From contig NZ_CP071637.1 in the NCBI RefSeq assembly GCF_017357385.1, forward strand, positions 124,001 to 188,000: DNA of 64,000 bases, given 5' to 3'. A model generated the notes under the pieces. The model was not told the origin of the DNA. It saw nothing but the letters and a program-made list of their open reading frames with translations, and made no database searches. Positions 9,675 to 18,629 of this stretch are shown here, piece after piece (within the stretch, counting starts at the first letter, position 1; each line of letters begins with the position of its first letter). A program made the translations under genes and the position numbers. Source of the stretch: Rhizobium sp. NZLR1. Lineage in GTDB: Bacteria > Pseudomonadota > Alphaproteobacteria > Rhizobiales > Rhizobiaceae.

Positions 9675-11101
9675 AGTACCTCGACCATTTCTACATCGAT
9701 GGCCGCTTCGTTCCGGCCGGCGACAGGCCCCAGCGCGTCGTCGTCAACCCGGCGACCGAGGAGCCGGCCGGCACGATTGCCATGGGCACCGCCGAAGACG
9801 TCGATCTGGCCGTCAGGGCCGCTCGCCAAGCCTTCGGCACCTATGCCTTTTCCTCCCGCGAGGAGCGGCTGGCAATGCTTCGTCGCGTGCTGACCCTGTT
9901 CGATGAGCGGGCCGAGGAATTCGCCCGACTGACGACCCTGGAAATGGGCGCACCGATCACCTTTGCACGTGATGCCCAGATCGCCGGATCGCGGGCGCAT
10001 ATTGCCGACACGATCCGCATTCTCGAAACTTATGAGTTCGAACGCCTGGCGGGCCAGACATTGCTGTCCTTCGAGCCGGTCGGTGTCTGCGCGCTCATCA
10101 CGCCCTGGAACTTCCCGGTGCTGCAGATCATCACCAAGGTGATGCCGGCGCTCGCGACCGGATGCACGATCGTGCTGAAACCGAGCGAATATGCGCCGAT
10201 CAGCCCGATGTTGTTTGCCGAAGTCCTCCACGACGCCGGCGTCCCTGCGGGCGTCTTCAATCTGATCAATGGCGACGGGCCGACGGTCGGCGAAGCAATG
10301 TCGAGGCATCCCGATATCGACATGGTCTCATTTACGGGATCGACACGCGCTGGCGTTCAGGTTGCGAAGAATGCCGCCGACACCGTCAAACGCGTTCATC
10401 AGGAACTCGGCGGCAACTCGGCCAACATCGTGATGCCGGATGTCGATCTCGAGGCCTCGGTTACCAAGGGCGTTCTCGGCGCCTATCGCAATGCCGGCCA
10501 GTCCTGCACCGCTCCCACGCGCATGCTCGTGCCCCGCCATCTTCATGATAAAGCCGTCGAGATTGCCAGGCGCGCGGCAGAGTCCGTTGTCATCGGCGAC
10601 GTGAACGATGATGCGACGACACTCGGCCCTGTCGTCAACCAGAGGCAGTTCGAGCGCGTCAAGTCGCTGATCGATGCAGGGATTGCCGAGGGCGCGACGC
10701 TGGTGACGGGCGGATCCGATATGCCGGCCAACATGAACCGCGGTTTTTTTGTCAAGCCGACCGTCTTCGCCGACGTGACACCGGAGATGAGCGTGGCGCG
10801 CGAGGAGATGTTCGGACCCGTCGTCAGCCTCATCCCCTACGATGGTACGGAGCAAGCCATCGCAATCACCAACGATACGCCCTATGGCCTCGCCGCCTAT
10901 CTGCAGTCGAAGGATCTCGTCGCCGCCAAGCGCGTGGCATCCAGGCTACGAGCCGGGCAGGTGATGATCAACCACCCTTCATGGGACGCGTCGGCGCCTT
11001 TCGGCGGCTTCAAACAGTCGGGTAATGGTCGTGAATGCGGGGAGTTCGGCTTCGAGGCCTTTGTCGAAGTGAAGGCTGTCGGCGGTCTGCACGAAGATTG
11101 A
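9671..11101 (+). CDS. aldehyde dehydrogenase family protein
   Basis: A 476-aa NAD(P)-dependent aldehyde dehydrogenase starting at TTG 9671, overlapping the ATPase stop by 4 bp and preceded by a GGAG site. Visible motifs are the oxyanion Asn in PWNFP, cofactor binding at KPSEYAP and FTGSTRAG, the general-base Glu in QELGGNSAN and the nucleophile Cys in NAGQSCTAPTR. Coupling to a quaternary-amine importer suggests oxidation of an aldehyde derived from the imported compound (betaine-aldehyde-like), but this is inference. It is paralogous to the ALDH at 39011: both begin (D)HFxxFxIDG and share the NGRE(C/A)G C-terminal region. Confidence 0.92.
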   Translation: MKYLDHFYIDGRFVPAGDRPQRVVVNPATEEPAGTIAMGTAEDVDLAVRAARQAFGTYAFSSREERLAMLRRVLTLFDERAEEFARLTTLEMGAPITFARDAQIAGSRAHIADTIRILETYEFERLAGQTLLSFEPVGVCALITPWNFPVLQIITKVMPALATGCTIVLKPSEYAPISPMLFAEVLHDAGVPAGVFNLINGDGPTVGEAMSRHPDIDMVSFTGSTRAGVQVAKNAADTVKRVHQELGGNSANIVMPDVDLEASVTKGVLGAYRNAGQSCTAPTRMLVPRHLHDKAVEIARRAAESVVIGDVNDDATTLGPVVNQRQFERVKSLIDAGIAEGATLVTGGSDMPANMNRGFFVKPTVFADVTPEMSVAREEMFGPVVSLIPYDGTEQAIAITNDTPYGLAAYLQSKDLVAAKRVASRLRAGQVMINHPSWDASAPFGGFKQSGNGRECGEFGFEAFVEVKAVGGLHED

Positions 11102-11117
11102 GCGGACAGAATCTAAC

Positions 11118-11143
11118 AATGGTCGCCCATCGAGGCGACCATT
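11118..11143. terminator. stem-loop between convergent genes, probable bidirectional terminator
   Basis: AATGGTCGCC (11118-11127) and GGCGACCATT (11134-11143) make a perfect 10-bp stem with a 6-nt loop, just after the ALDH stop and before the stop of the convergent GlxA-type gene. The flanking T-run is weak, so the efficiency is uncertain. Confidence 0.55.
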
Positions 11144-11183
11144 CCCCTGACATCCAGGCCGCTACCTCCCGGCACGAGAGCTT

Positions 11184-12242
11184 TCAATGAAGGCTCGAAG
11201 ATGGTCCCGGCTTGAAACCGCCTTCGTCGATCTGCATTTTGAGGGTCGGCACCAAGACACTCCTTTGGCGCTGTTCTCTCAATCGCTGTGGCGATGCCCC
11301 ATGGAACTGCCGGAAGCATTTACTGAAGTGGGACGCCGATATGAACCCGCTGGCTATCGCGATATCGACAATGGGCAAACCGGACTGCAGAACCATAAGG
11401 CGAGCGTGATCAAGCCGCAATTCGAGATAGAAGCGAGACGGAGACGTCGCTATTTCCTTTGCGAACAGTCGTTCCATTTGCCGTCGTGAGAGATTGATAT
11501 GCTTGGCGACAGCCGAGATTTCAACCTGCTCGATTATGTTGTCTTCCATGAATTGTACGGCGGCGATGACAAGGGGATTGAGGGAACCCAAAGTGCTCCG
11601 ATGGGATCGTTGACGCTCCGACGGGTCTCGGTGTCTGCCAATAATCGCTTGCTCGCCAATCGCCAGCACAACCTTTCGGCCAAACCTTTCGCTGACAAAA
11701 TGAAGTATCATGTCGAACGACGCAATTCCTCCAGCGCATGTGTGAACGTCGCCATCGCTTTCCATGATGTTGCCACCAACAACGGCTGTTGGAAACAACT
11801 CTCTCAGCATTGGGATATGTTCCCAATGAATGGTGCAACGTCGGTCCGCTAGAAGACCGGCGTTGCCGAGAATGAAGGCGCCTGTGCATACCCCGGCAAT
11901 TTCGACGCCGGATTTCCGGCTCTGCCGAAGCCAGCCTGCAACGGACTTATCCACGGCCTTTTCGACATTCCATCCGGCGCAAACGATGATCATGTCCGCG
12001 CGTTCCGACTGCGGGACGAGGCGCTCTTCGGAAACCGATCGGTCAGAGGCGACAGGAATTCCACAGCTTGCTCGCACAGGCTTTCCGTCGGCGGTGACGA
12101 TCCTCCAACTGTGGGCTTCTCGTCCGAGCACGGCGTTCGCGAGACGAAGCGCCTCTATCGCGGCCGTGAATGCGAGCATGGTGAAGTCCGGAACAATGTA
12201 GAAAACAAATGTTCTGCGTTTCGCTTCTTCGGTCAAATCCAT
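11184..12242 (-). CDS. GlxA-family transcriptional regulator (DJ-1/PfpI domain plus AraC HTH)
   Basis: A 352-aa regulator. An N-terminal class I glutamine-amidotransferase/PfpI-like ligand domain (about residues 10-190) includes GVCTGAFILGNAGLLADRRCTIHWEH with the nucleophile-elbow Cys. A C-terminal AraC/XylS double helix-turn-helix follows at about 225-330 (LSRRQMERLFAKEI and IVDIAIASGFISASHFSKCFRQFHGASPQRLR). This architecture is that of GbdR/CdhR/GlxA activators of betaine and carnitine catabolism. It sits between the quaternary-amine importer and the GMC operon, so it probably controls one or both. Confidence 0.9.
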   Translation of the reverse strand: MDLTEEAKRRTFVFYIVPDFTMLAFTAAIEALRLANAVLGREAHSWRIVTADGKPVRASCGIPVASDRSVSEERLVPQSERADMIIVCAGWNVEKAVDKSVAGWLRQSRKSGVEIAGVCTGAFILGNAGLLADRRCTIHWEHIPMLRELFPTAVVGGNIMESDGDVHTCAGGIASFDMILHFVSERFGRKVVLAIGEQAIIGRHRDPSERQRSHRSTLGSLNPLVIAAVQFMEDNIIEQVEISAVAKHINLSRRQMERLFAKEIATSPSRFYLELRLDHARLMVLQSGLPIVDIAIASGFISASHFSKCFRQFHGASPQRLREQRQRSVLVPTLKMQIDEGGFKPGPSSSLH

Positions 12243-12273
12243 TCCCCGTTCTGGAAAGAATAAAGGTAACCCA

Positions 12274-13878
12274 TCAGGCCGCCGCCCGCGCTATACGTTC
12301 CTTGAGGATCATCTCGGCGCCCCTTTCGCCGATCGCCATGCTGATGGCATTGAGGTTGCAACTCGGTATCTGCGGGATGATCGACGAATCCACGACCCGC
12401 AACCCTTCGACGCCGATGACCTTGAGCTCGGGCGTCACCACGGCAGCCGGGTCGATGCCCATCTTGCACGTACCGCAGGGATGATAGCTGCCCGCAGCAT
12501 TGCTGCGCATGTAGTCGATCCACTCGTCGTCGGTCTGGACATCCTTGCCTGGCTTCATCTCGCCGGTGACGTAAGGCGCGAAGGCCCTCGACCGCAGCGC
12601 CGCACGGGCGATCCTGCCGCCGGCCATCAGCGTCTGAATGTCGTAGGGATCGCTCAGAAGATTGAGCTGGATCTTCGGTTGTTCGTAGGGGTCGGCTGAG
12701 CGCAGTTCGAGATAGCCGCGGCTGCGCGAATTGTTGACATTGGGCTGCAGATTGATCGCAGCCTCTTTCTGCATCTCGATGCCTTCGTCGGTGTAATTCG
12801 CGGAAAAGGCGCCGAAATGGAACTGGACATCAGGATATTCGAGCTCCGGGCGGGTCCTGACCAGACCCATGCCGGTGTAGGTATAGGTGGCATAGCCCGA
12901 GCGATCGAAGATGAACTGCGCGCCGTACTTCAGTATTCCGAGGAGGTTGAACTCCTGGTTCGGTGTCCTGACGTTCACATAGGCCTTCACCTGCGTGCTG
13001 GCATGTTCCTGAAGGTTGCGCCCGACGCCGGGGCTGTCGTGGAGCACATCGATGCCATGTGCCTGGAGCTGATTGCGAGGTCCGATGCCAGACAGCATCA
13101 AAAGCTTGGGCGAATTGATAGCGCTGGCTGAAAGGATAACCTCGCCTGAGCAGCGTTCGATCCTTGTCCGGCCGCCGACGTCGAATTCCACGCCTGACGC
13201 CCGTTTACCGTCGAATACCACGCGACGGACGATGGCACCCGTGACGATCTTCAGGTTGGGACGTTTCTTGATCGGGTCCAGATAACCCCTCGACGCGCTG
13301 AACCGCGTCCCCATATGCTGGGTGACGTGGCTTACAGCCGCTCCTTCGGTCGGCTCAGCATTGTAGGACGGATTATTGGGATATCCCAGTTCCTTCATCG
13401 CCTCGATAAAGACATAGGCGAGCTTCGGTGGCCTGCGGACGGCGCTGACGACGATCGGCCCGTTCTTGCCGTAGATGTCGGTGACGCCGTCACGGTTTCC
13501 CTCAACTTTCTTGAAGTACGGCAGCAACTCGTCATAAGACCAGCCGCGATTGCCGAGCTGCGCCCAATGATCGTAGTCGCCCCGATTGCCCCGGACATAG
13601 AACATCGCGTTGATTGAGCTGGAACCACCGAGAACCTTTCCACGTGGGACCATATCCCGCCGATTGTTGCGTGTCGGATCCGGTTCGGCCATGAACTTCC
13701 AGTTCAGGCGCTGGTCGGCCATCGCTTTGAAGGCCAGCGACGGCATCATGATGTTGAACCGCTTGTCGCTGCCACCAGCTTCGAGCAGCAGCACCTTGAC
13801 TGCCGGATCGGTGCTGAGCCGGTTGGCCAGCACGCATCCGGCCGACCCCGCCCCGATGATGATATAGTCCCAGTCCAT
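12274..13878 (-). CDS. GMC-family oxidoreductase (choline dehydrogenase-like)
   Basis: A 534-aa FAD enzyme. The Rossmann motif is YIIIGAGSAGCVLANRLS, the GMC signature region is MVPRGKVLGGSSSINAMFYVRG, the second signature is GEVILSASAINSPKLLMLSGIG, and the catalytic His/Asn pair lies in YHPCGTCKMG and NAISMAIGERGAEMI. The family oxidises alcohols to aldehydes. Its start overlaps the flavin-reductase stop by 1 bp (TGATG), so it is translationally coupled as the last gene of a monooxygenase operon. BetA itself is somewhat longer and the substrate here need not be choline. Confidence 0.9.
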   Translation of the reverse strand: MDWDYIIIGAGSAGCVLANRLSTDPAVKVLLLEAGGSDKRFNIMMPSLAFKAMADQRLNWKFMAEPDPTRNNRRDMVPRGKVLGGSSSINAMFYVRGNRGDYDHWAQLGNRGWSYDELLPYFKKVEGNRDGVTDIYGKNGPIVVSAVRRPPKLAYVFIEAMKELGYPNNPSYNAEPTEGAAVSHVTQHMGTRFSASRGYLDPIKKRPNLKIVTGAIVRRVVFDGKRASGVEFDVGGRTRIERCSGEVILSASAINSPKLLMLSGIGPRNQLQAHGIDVLHDSPGVGRNLQEHASTQVKAYVNVRTPNQEFNLLGILKYGAQFIFDRSGYATYTYTGMGLVRTRPELEYPDVQFHFGAFSANYTDEGIEMQKEAAINLQPNVNNSRSRGYLELRSADPYEQPKIQLNLLSDPYDIQTLMAGGRIARAALRSRAFAPYVTGEMKPGKDVQTDDEWIDYMRSNAAGSYHPCGTCKMGIDPAAVVTPELKVIGVEGLRVVDSSIIPQIPSCNLNAISMAIGERGAEMILKERIARAAA

Positions 13879-14870
13879 CAGTTCTTTGTCCGATTACGGG
13901 CAATCAGCTTAGCAAGGGTTCGGAACGTGGCGCGCAGGTCGGACTCCGGAATTCCCTCGACCTCCCGGTTCTGAAACTCCTGCCATCTATTGCGGATTGC
14001 CTCGCGCAGCTGCCGCCCTGTTTGTGTCAGCGTCAGGCCGCCATCAGCAGAGGTCACCAGCATCGCGCGTTCGGCGAGCGCCGAGATTGCGTCCTCAGTG
14101 TCTCGCTGTCCGAGATAAGTGGCTCGCGCCAACGCATCCTTTTTCATGCCGGCATTGTCGTAAAGGCAGGCAAGAACACGGGCGAGGGCTATATCGACGC
14201 CCTCGGCACGGCGATGCTCGTCGAATGTCGCCGAGATCAGATGATGAGCGTCGAATATTTGGGAAATGATGGTTTCGGCAGAGGATGTTTCCGGATTGGA
14301 GCCCGCGGTCTCGGGAGCCGGCGAGGCATCCGGATGGGAATCTGCGACGCTATATTGCCCCTTGGCAAAGAGAAGCGGCTCGCCGTCGAACCGGCTGGCA
14401 CGCCGCACGAGACCGATGAGGATCGTGTGATCGCCGCTTTCGACCTGGGAATAAGTCTCGCACTCGAAATGCGCCAGGCAACCGTCGAGGAGCGGCGAGC
14501 CGAACTCGCCCGTCGCCCATGCGACATCCGCGAACTTGTCCTCGATCTTGCTCGAGAAATGCTTGGAGATATCGATCTGGGAGGCCGACAGAATATTCAC
14601 CGCGAACCGGCCGCCACTCTTGAACAGCGCACAGCTGCGTGACGTATGCGCGATCGACCAGAGGATCAGTGGCGGGTCGAGCGACACGGAGGCAAAAGAA
14701 TTGACGGTGACGGCTGCCCGTTGGCCATTCGTCTCCATGGTGATGATCGCGACCCCTGTTCCGTATTGGCCAAGGCATTTGCGAAATAGCCGACCGTCGA
14801 TAGCAGGATCGCCTTCCTCGAGCGGCTGGGCGAAAGGCGTTTTGGTCGTGAGGGCAGGGCTGCTGGTCAT
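13878..14870 (-). CDS. flavin reductase with C-terminal MarR-like domain
   Basis: A 330-aa, two-part protein. Residues of about 25-180 form an HpaC/NtaB-type flavin reductase domain (RKCLGQYGTGVAIITMETNGQRAAVTVNSFASVSLDPPLILWSI, read in part, then GDHTILIGLV). Residues of about 200-320 form a winged helix of MarR type (ARVLACLYDN, then YLGQRDTEDAISALAERAML and LTQTGRQLREAI). The same architecture is known for the reductase of Acinetobacter p-hydroxyphenylacetate hydroxylase, where the tail controls flavin reduction. It lies 18 bp downstream of the LLM monooxygenase, for which it should supply reduced flavin. Confidence 0.88.
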   Translation of the reverse strand: MTSSPALTTKTPFAQPLEEGDPAIDGRLFRKCLGQYGTGVAIITMETNGQRAAVTVNSFASVSLDPPLILWSIAHTSRSCALFKSGGRFAVNILSASQIDISKHFSSKIEDKFADVAWATGEFGSPLLDGCLAHFECETYSQVESGDHTILIGLVRRASRFDGEPLLFAKGQYSVADSHPDASPAPETAGSNPETSSAETIISQIFDAHHLISATFDEHRRAEGVDIALARVLACLYDNAGMKKDALARATYLGQRDTEDAISALAERAMLVTSADGGLTLTQTGRQLREAIRNRWQEFQNREVEGIPESDLRATFRTLAKLIARNRTKN

Positions 14871-14888
14871 TTCCGTACTCCCACTTTG

Positions 14889-16223
14889 TTAGGCGCGTTC
14901 GTAACGGCTGGCAGGAACCGGCAGGCCGAGATTTTCGCGAAGCGTACGACCCTCGTATTCCTCGCGAAAGCGGCCGCGCTTGCGCAACTCGGGGAGGACA
15001 AGCTCGACGAAATCATCGATGCCGGCTGGAAGGTGCGTAGGTGTGATATTGTAGCCGTCGGCAGCGCCCGCCTCGAACCAGGATTCCATTTCGTCGGCAA
15101 CATCCTCCGCCGTCCCAACAACGGTTTTGTGTTCCTGCGCCATGCCCAGCTTCTTGTAGAGCTGGCGGATCGTCAGGTTCTGCTTTTGGGCAAGATCGTA
15201 ATACATCTGCGCACTGCTCTTCAGGCCGACCTTGTCGAGATCTGGCTTCGGAACTGGCCCGTCGAGAGGCAGGTGTGAGAGATCGCCAAAAGACCGATAG
15301 AGGAGTTGAAGTCCGACGACCGGATCAATCAGGGATTCGAGCTGCTCATATTTCTCCTGCGCCTCTTCGCGCGTGCGGCCGACAATTGGCGTCAGGCCGA
15401 GCATCATGAGCAGATCGGTGCGTTTCCGGCCGTAGCCTTCCAGCCTGTCTTTGACCGACCCGTAGTAATCCTGCGCCGACTTGAGATCGTTCTTGGCCAT
15501 GAAGACCATGTCGCAGTGCCTTGCCGCAATCTGTTGTCCCGGTTCGGACACGCCCGCCTGAACCAGAATTGGGCGCCCCTGCGGCGAATGACGAACGCTA
15601 AGCGGTCCACGGACGGAGAAATGCTTTCCCACGTGATCGAGGACATGCATCTTCTTCTCGTCGTAGAAGACGCCGGATTCCTTGTCGATGATGAAGGCAT
15701 CCTCATCCCAGCTATCCCACAGACCTGTGACCACCTCGACGAACTCCTGCGCCCGCTCATAGCGGGTGTCGTAGTCGAGCTGCTTGCTCATCGAGAAGTT
15801 CCAGGCTTCCTGATCCGACCAGGACGTCACAACATTCCAGGCAGCTCGGCCTCCGCTGATCTGGTCGAGCGAGCCATATTTGCGGGCGATATGGAAAGGC
15901 TCGTTGTAGGTGGTGGAGGCAGTGGCGACCAGACCGATGTTTTGCGTAAGCGCAGCCAACGCTGAGAGCAGCGTTAAAGGTTCCAGCTCGACGTTATGAT
16001 GCGAACGGCATATCGAGCCCTTCGGCTTGTCGTCCAATCGGACGCCAATGCCGTCTGCCAGAAATATCATGTCAAACTTGGCACGTTCTGCTGTCTGCGT
16101 GACGCCAAGAAACGACTGAAGCATCGAGTTGCCGCCACGGACCGCATCCGGATGGCGCCACGCGCCAACATGATATCCCATGTAGCGTATCGAAAGGCCG
16201 AGTTTCATCTGCTTTTTGGTCAT
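14889..16223 (-). CDS. LLM-class flavin-dependent monooxygenase (NtaA/SnaA/DszA type)
   Basis: About 444 aa from ATG 16223 (MTKKQMKLGLSIRYMGYHVGAWRHP). It shows the hallmarks of the NtaA/SnaA/SoxA/DszA branch of luciferase-like monooxygenases: an AWRHPD-type N-terminus, RAKFDMIFLADG, LEPLTLLSALAALTQNIGLVATASTTYNEPFHIARK, SGGRAAWNVVTS and the PQGRPILVQAG strand. These enzymes use FMNH2 from a separate reductase, encoded next door, to oxidise amines, sulfonates or heterocycles. Upstream in-frame codons to 16388 lack homology. The substrate is unknown; the linked GMC enzyme suggests that an alcohol intermediate is also oxidised. Confidence 0.9.
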   Translation of the reverse strand: MTKKQMKLGLSIRYMGYHVGAWRHPDAVRGGNSMLQSFLGVTQTAERAKFDMIFLADGIGVRLDDKPKGSICRSHHNVELEPLTLLSALAALTQNIGLVATASTTYNEPFHIARKYGSLDQISGGRAAWNVVTSWSDQEAWNFSMSKQLDYDTRYERAQEFVEVVTGLWDSWDEDAFIIDKESGVFYDEKKMHVLDHVGKHFSVRGPLSVRHSPQGRPILVQAGVSEPGQQIAARHCDMVFMAKNDLKSAQDYYGSVKDRLEGYGRKRTDLLMMLGLTPIVGRTREEAQEKYEQLESLIDPVVGLQLLYRSFGDLSHLPLDGPVPKPDLDKVGLKSSAQMYYDLAQKQNLTIRQLYKKLGMAQEHKTVVGTAEDVADEMESWFEAGAADGYNITPTHLPAGIDDFVELVLPELRKRGRFREEYEGRTLRENLGLPVPASRYERA

Positions 16224-16644
16224 GGAGAGCCCCGCTGGCAAACCGAAAACAATCGATCCGGTGGTCGATCGTTTCCAATGAGGTACATATCGTTGGGGCA
16301 AAGTCCGCCTTTGGCAGCGCGTTGTAAACGCCGAAAAAACTGCCGTCTTTGTAAAGTCTGGCTTACGTGAACTCCATGCTTCAGGCATTGATGGAAACGC
16401 TCCTCATCCAAGGAACTTCCACCATCTGATACGTGTCGCCGCAGAAAAATCTAGGGAACTTTGCGGAAATAAGGTGTTGGAGTACGCACGCGGTATTGCG
16501 TACATGTTGGTTAACGATGCCGTTGGTTCATATCTGTTCAAGGCGATCAGATTTCACTCGGGAACAGGCTATATTACATCCCGCTGATTGCCGATCGAAA
16601 GCTGGCGACGACGCGACCGACATCCTGGTGACCAGAATGAGCGG
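16224..16644. other. 421-bp non-coding gap upstream of the monooxygenase operon
   Basis: No convincing gene. It holds the promoter region of the LLM/flavin reductase/GMC operon and one clear inverted repeat (listed separately). The 3' side abuts the stop of the RpiR gene. Confidence 0.6.
16482..16503. promoter_or_regulatory. perfect inverted repeat, candidate operator
   Basis: GTACGCA and TGCGTAC flank an 8-bp centre (CGCGGTAT). There is no T-run after either arm, so a regulator site is more likely than a terminator. It lies about 260 bp upstream of the LLM monooxygenase start. Confidence 0.4.
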
Positions 16645-17568
16645 CTACATCTCAACTTTCATAGAGCTGAGCAATGCTTCTCTCGACGCGAGGCTTGTCA
16701 TGGCGCGATCACCCATTTGGCGGGCCACGAGATTGAGTAACCCTTCGCAAAATACGATATAGGCACCCATGCTGTTGCTGAAAAAACTGCTCGCATGGGG
16801 CACGAAAAATGCGTGTCGGGAGGGGCCGACGAGAGGAGAAGCGCGTGTATCCGTCACCGCGATAACGATAAGACCGAGCTTGGCCGCAATTTCAGCCACG
16901 TTAGCGACGCTTCGGGTATACGGCGCGCAACTCGCAACGACGATGACGTCCCCCTTTTCCAACTGTGCCATCGCCTCTGCGACGCCAAGGCGAGGCGCGT
17001 CCAGCAGCGAGACATCGCTGCGTAACATCCCCAGGCCATAGGTGAGAAAGCTCGCAAATGCATGAAACTGACGGACGCCATGGACCCTGATACGGCTCGC
17101 ATTTGCTAGCAAATCGGCGGCTTCAAGCAGCGCGTTCGGCTGAAGCTGCGTCAGGAAACCGTCGATATTGTTCTTGGTTTCTCGGCCTAGCCTTTCGAAG
17201 ATGTGCAGTTCCTCCTCGCTGTCCTCCTTCGTCGAGAGAAGACGCCCCGCCTGCTGACTGTAGAAGTGCCGATCGTCCGCAGAAAACGCCTGGCGAAAAA
17301 CCCTCTGAAAATCGCTGAACCCGGCAAAGCCGAGTTTTTGAGAAAGCCGAGTTAAGGTCGAAGCGTTCACCCCAAGACCGGACGCCAATTCGGAAATGGT
17401 TCGAACGGCTGTCTGCTCGGGTGTCTCCACCAACTTTGCCAGTACGTCGAGCGCTTTGTTACCGAGCGAGATATTGGCGTTCTCGCGATTGATGCTCACC
17501 GTGAGGTTCCGGAGTTCGTCGATTGTCGCCGGTTTTACAAAATCGGTCGCCTCGTTCGTTAAAGCCAT
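16645..17568 (-). CDS. MurR/RpiR-family transcriptional regulator
   Basis: A 307-aa protein. The N-terminal HTH_6 domain covers about residues 35-105 (ISELASGLGVNASTLTRLSQKLGFAGFSDFQRVFRQAF). A C-terminal SIS sugar-isomerase-like domain covers about 130-270 (ADLLANASRIRVHGVRQFHAFASFL; KGDVIVVASCAPYTRSVANVAEIAAKLGLIVIAVTDTRASPL). It lies 14 bp downstream of the C45 peptidase gene, as the last gene of the amino-acid ABC operon that it probably controls. A second RpiR gene lies at 22639; the two share the pattern but are not near-identical. Confidence 0.9.
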   Translation of the reverse strand: MALTNEATDFVKPATIDELRNLTVSINRENANISLGNKALDVLAKLVETPEQTAVRTISELASGLGVNASTLTRLSQKLGFAGFSDFQRVFRQAFSADDRHFYSQQAGRLLSTKEDSEEELHIFERLGRETKNNIDGFLTQLQPNALLEAADLLANASRIRVHGVRQFHAFASFLTYGLGMLRSDVSLLDAPRLGVAEAMAQLEKGDVIVVASCAPYTRSVANVAEIAAKLGLIVIAVTDTRASPLVGPSRHAFFVPHASSFFSNSMGAYIVFCEGLLNLVARQMGDRAMTSLASREALLSSMKVEM

Positions 17569-17582
17569 TCATACGCCTCGGG

Positions 17583-18629
17583 TCACATTGCCGCGATGTT
17601 CAGATCAATGTTCTCGAAACGAGCTGCTGATCCCTCGCTATCATAAACGGCCCATTCGACGCTGTCCCTGCCGATTTTGAAGACGGCCGTGGCAAGCGTG
17701 TTTTCGCCATCGGGATCGTCAGGCTGCATGCGATAGATCGGCAATGCGTGCCGTTCCCTGTCTCGAAGAATGGAGAGCGGATCCAGTGATCCGTCGCTTG
17801 CATCGAGGATACCCCTTCCACGTTCCTGCCGGGAGGCGGACGACCCCGTTATGATCTGCGGCTGCGACGCCATGTCCGCATGCACGAGATGGTTGGCATG
17901 CACAGATGCGCCGGCAATATCCAGGACCGAGCAACGGGTGTGCGTGAACTCGACGCTGGCCAGGCGAGACTGGCCCGCTTGCGCTAGCGTCAAGTGAAAC
18001 GCACCAGCGCGCGGCGCTTCAGACAGCAAAGAGAGCGCAGCATCAATCGTCGGGCAATCGAGGATAGCGCGGGTTAGCACCATTCGCGGCAACCCGCCTC
18101 CACTGAGCGTTGAACGAATGTTGTTCACGGTCAGCACGAGGCCGTTGCTGTTGATCGCGAATGTATGCCCGGGTATAGAGCCCGGATAGACGAATGCTGT
18201 GAAAGACCGACCTCGTTCGGGAGCAATGGTCGCCAGTGCGCAGCCCTGTCTCAGCCCCGGATCGCCGTCTTCGTTGTGAGCAACGACCGGGCACGCGCCT
18301 GGTATCTGAACGGTGGTGCAGCCGTCCGGCGCCATTGCCCAGAGATCACCTCGGCAATTCCAAGCAAAAACCTCGTTGAAGGGAAGCCCCAGCCCGTCCG
18401 CCAGGCCCAAAAGCTCCTGCCAGTATTGCGGGTAGCGTTGTTCGACCAGCGATCTGGCAACTCGTACCCGGTCGTCGTCCCTGAACGCCATCACCGTTGC
18501 CCAGGCATATGTCCTGACGAGATGACCGTGGACGAGAGCCGCTCCCTGGTGCCCGAGACCCCGACCGATATCGTAGTGGCTCCCCTTGAGGGTCAGGCTG
18601 GTAAGACGATAGCCGGTGTCAGTGGACAT
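17583..18629 (-). CDS. C45-family acyltransferase/peptidase (AAT-like Ntn hydrolase)
   Basis: About 348 aa from ATG 18629 ([16 protein letters not shown]). Family features are GSHYDIGRGLGHQ near the N-terminus, the CRGDLWAMAPDGCTTV segment in which Cys104 after Gly is the expected autoproteolytic N-terminal nucleophile, and AHNEDGD plus FAINSNGLVLTVNN. The family is that of penicillin isopenicillin-N acyltransferase and cleaves linear amides or acylated amino acids. It overlaps the 3' end of the ATPase gene by 11 bp, so it belongs to the amino-acid importer operon. A plausible role is freeing an amino acid from an imported or cytosolic acylated form (inference). Confidence 0.82.
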   Translation of the reverse strand: MSTDTGYRLTSLTLKGSHYDIGRGLGHQGAALVHGHLVRTYAWATVMAFRDDDRVRVARSLVEQRYPQYWQELLGLADGLGLPFNEVFAWNCRGDLWAMAPDGCTTVQIPGACPVVAHNEDGDPGLRQGCALATIAPERGRSFTAFVYPGSIPGHTFAINSNGLVLTVNNIRSTLSGGGLPRMVLTRAILDCPTIDAALSLLSEAPRAGAFHLTLAQAGQSRLASVEFTHTRCSVLDIAGASVHANHLVHADMASQPQIITGSSASRQERGRGILDASDGSLDPLSILRDRERHALPIYRMQPDDPDGENTLATAVFKIGRDSVEWAVYDSEGSAARFENIDLNIAAM

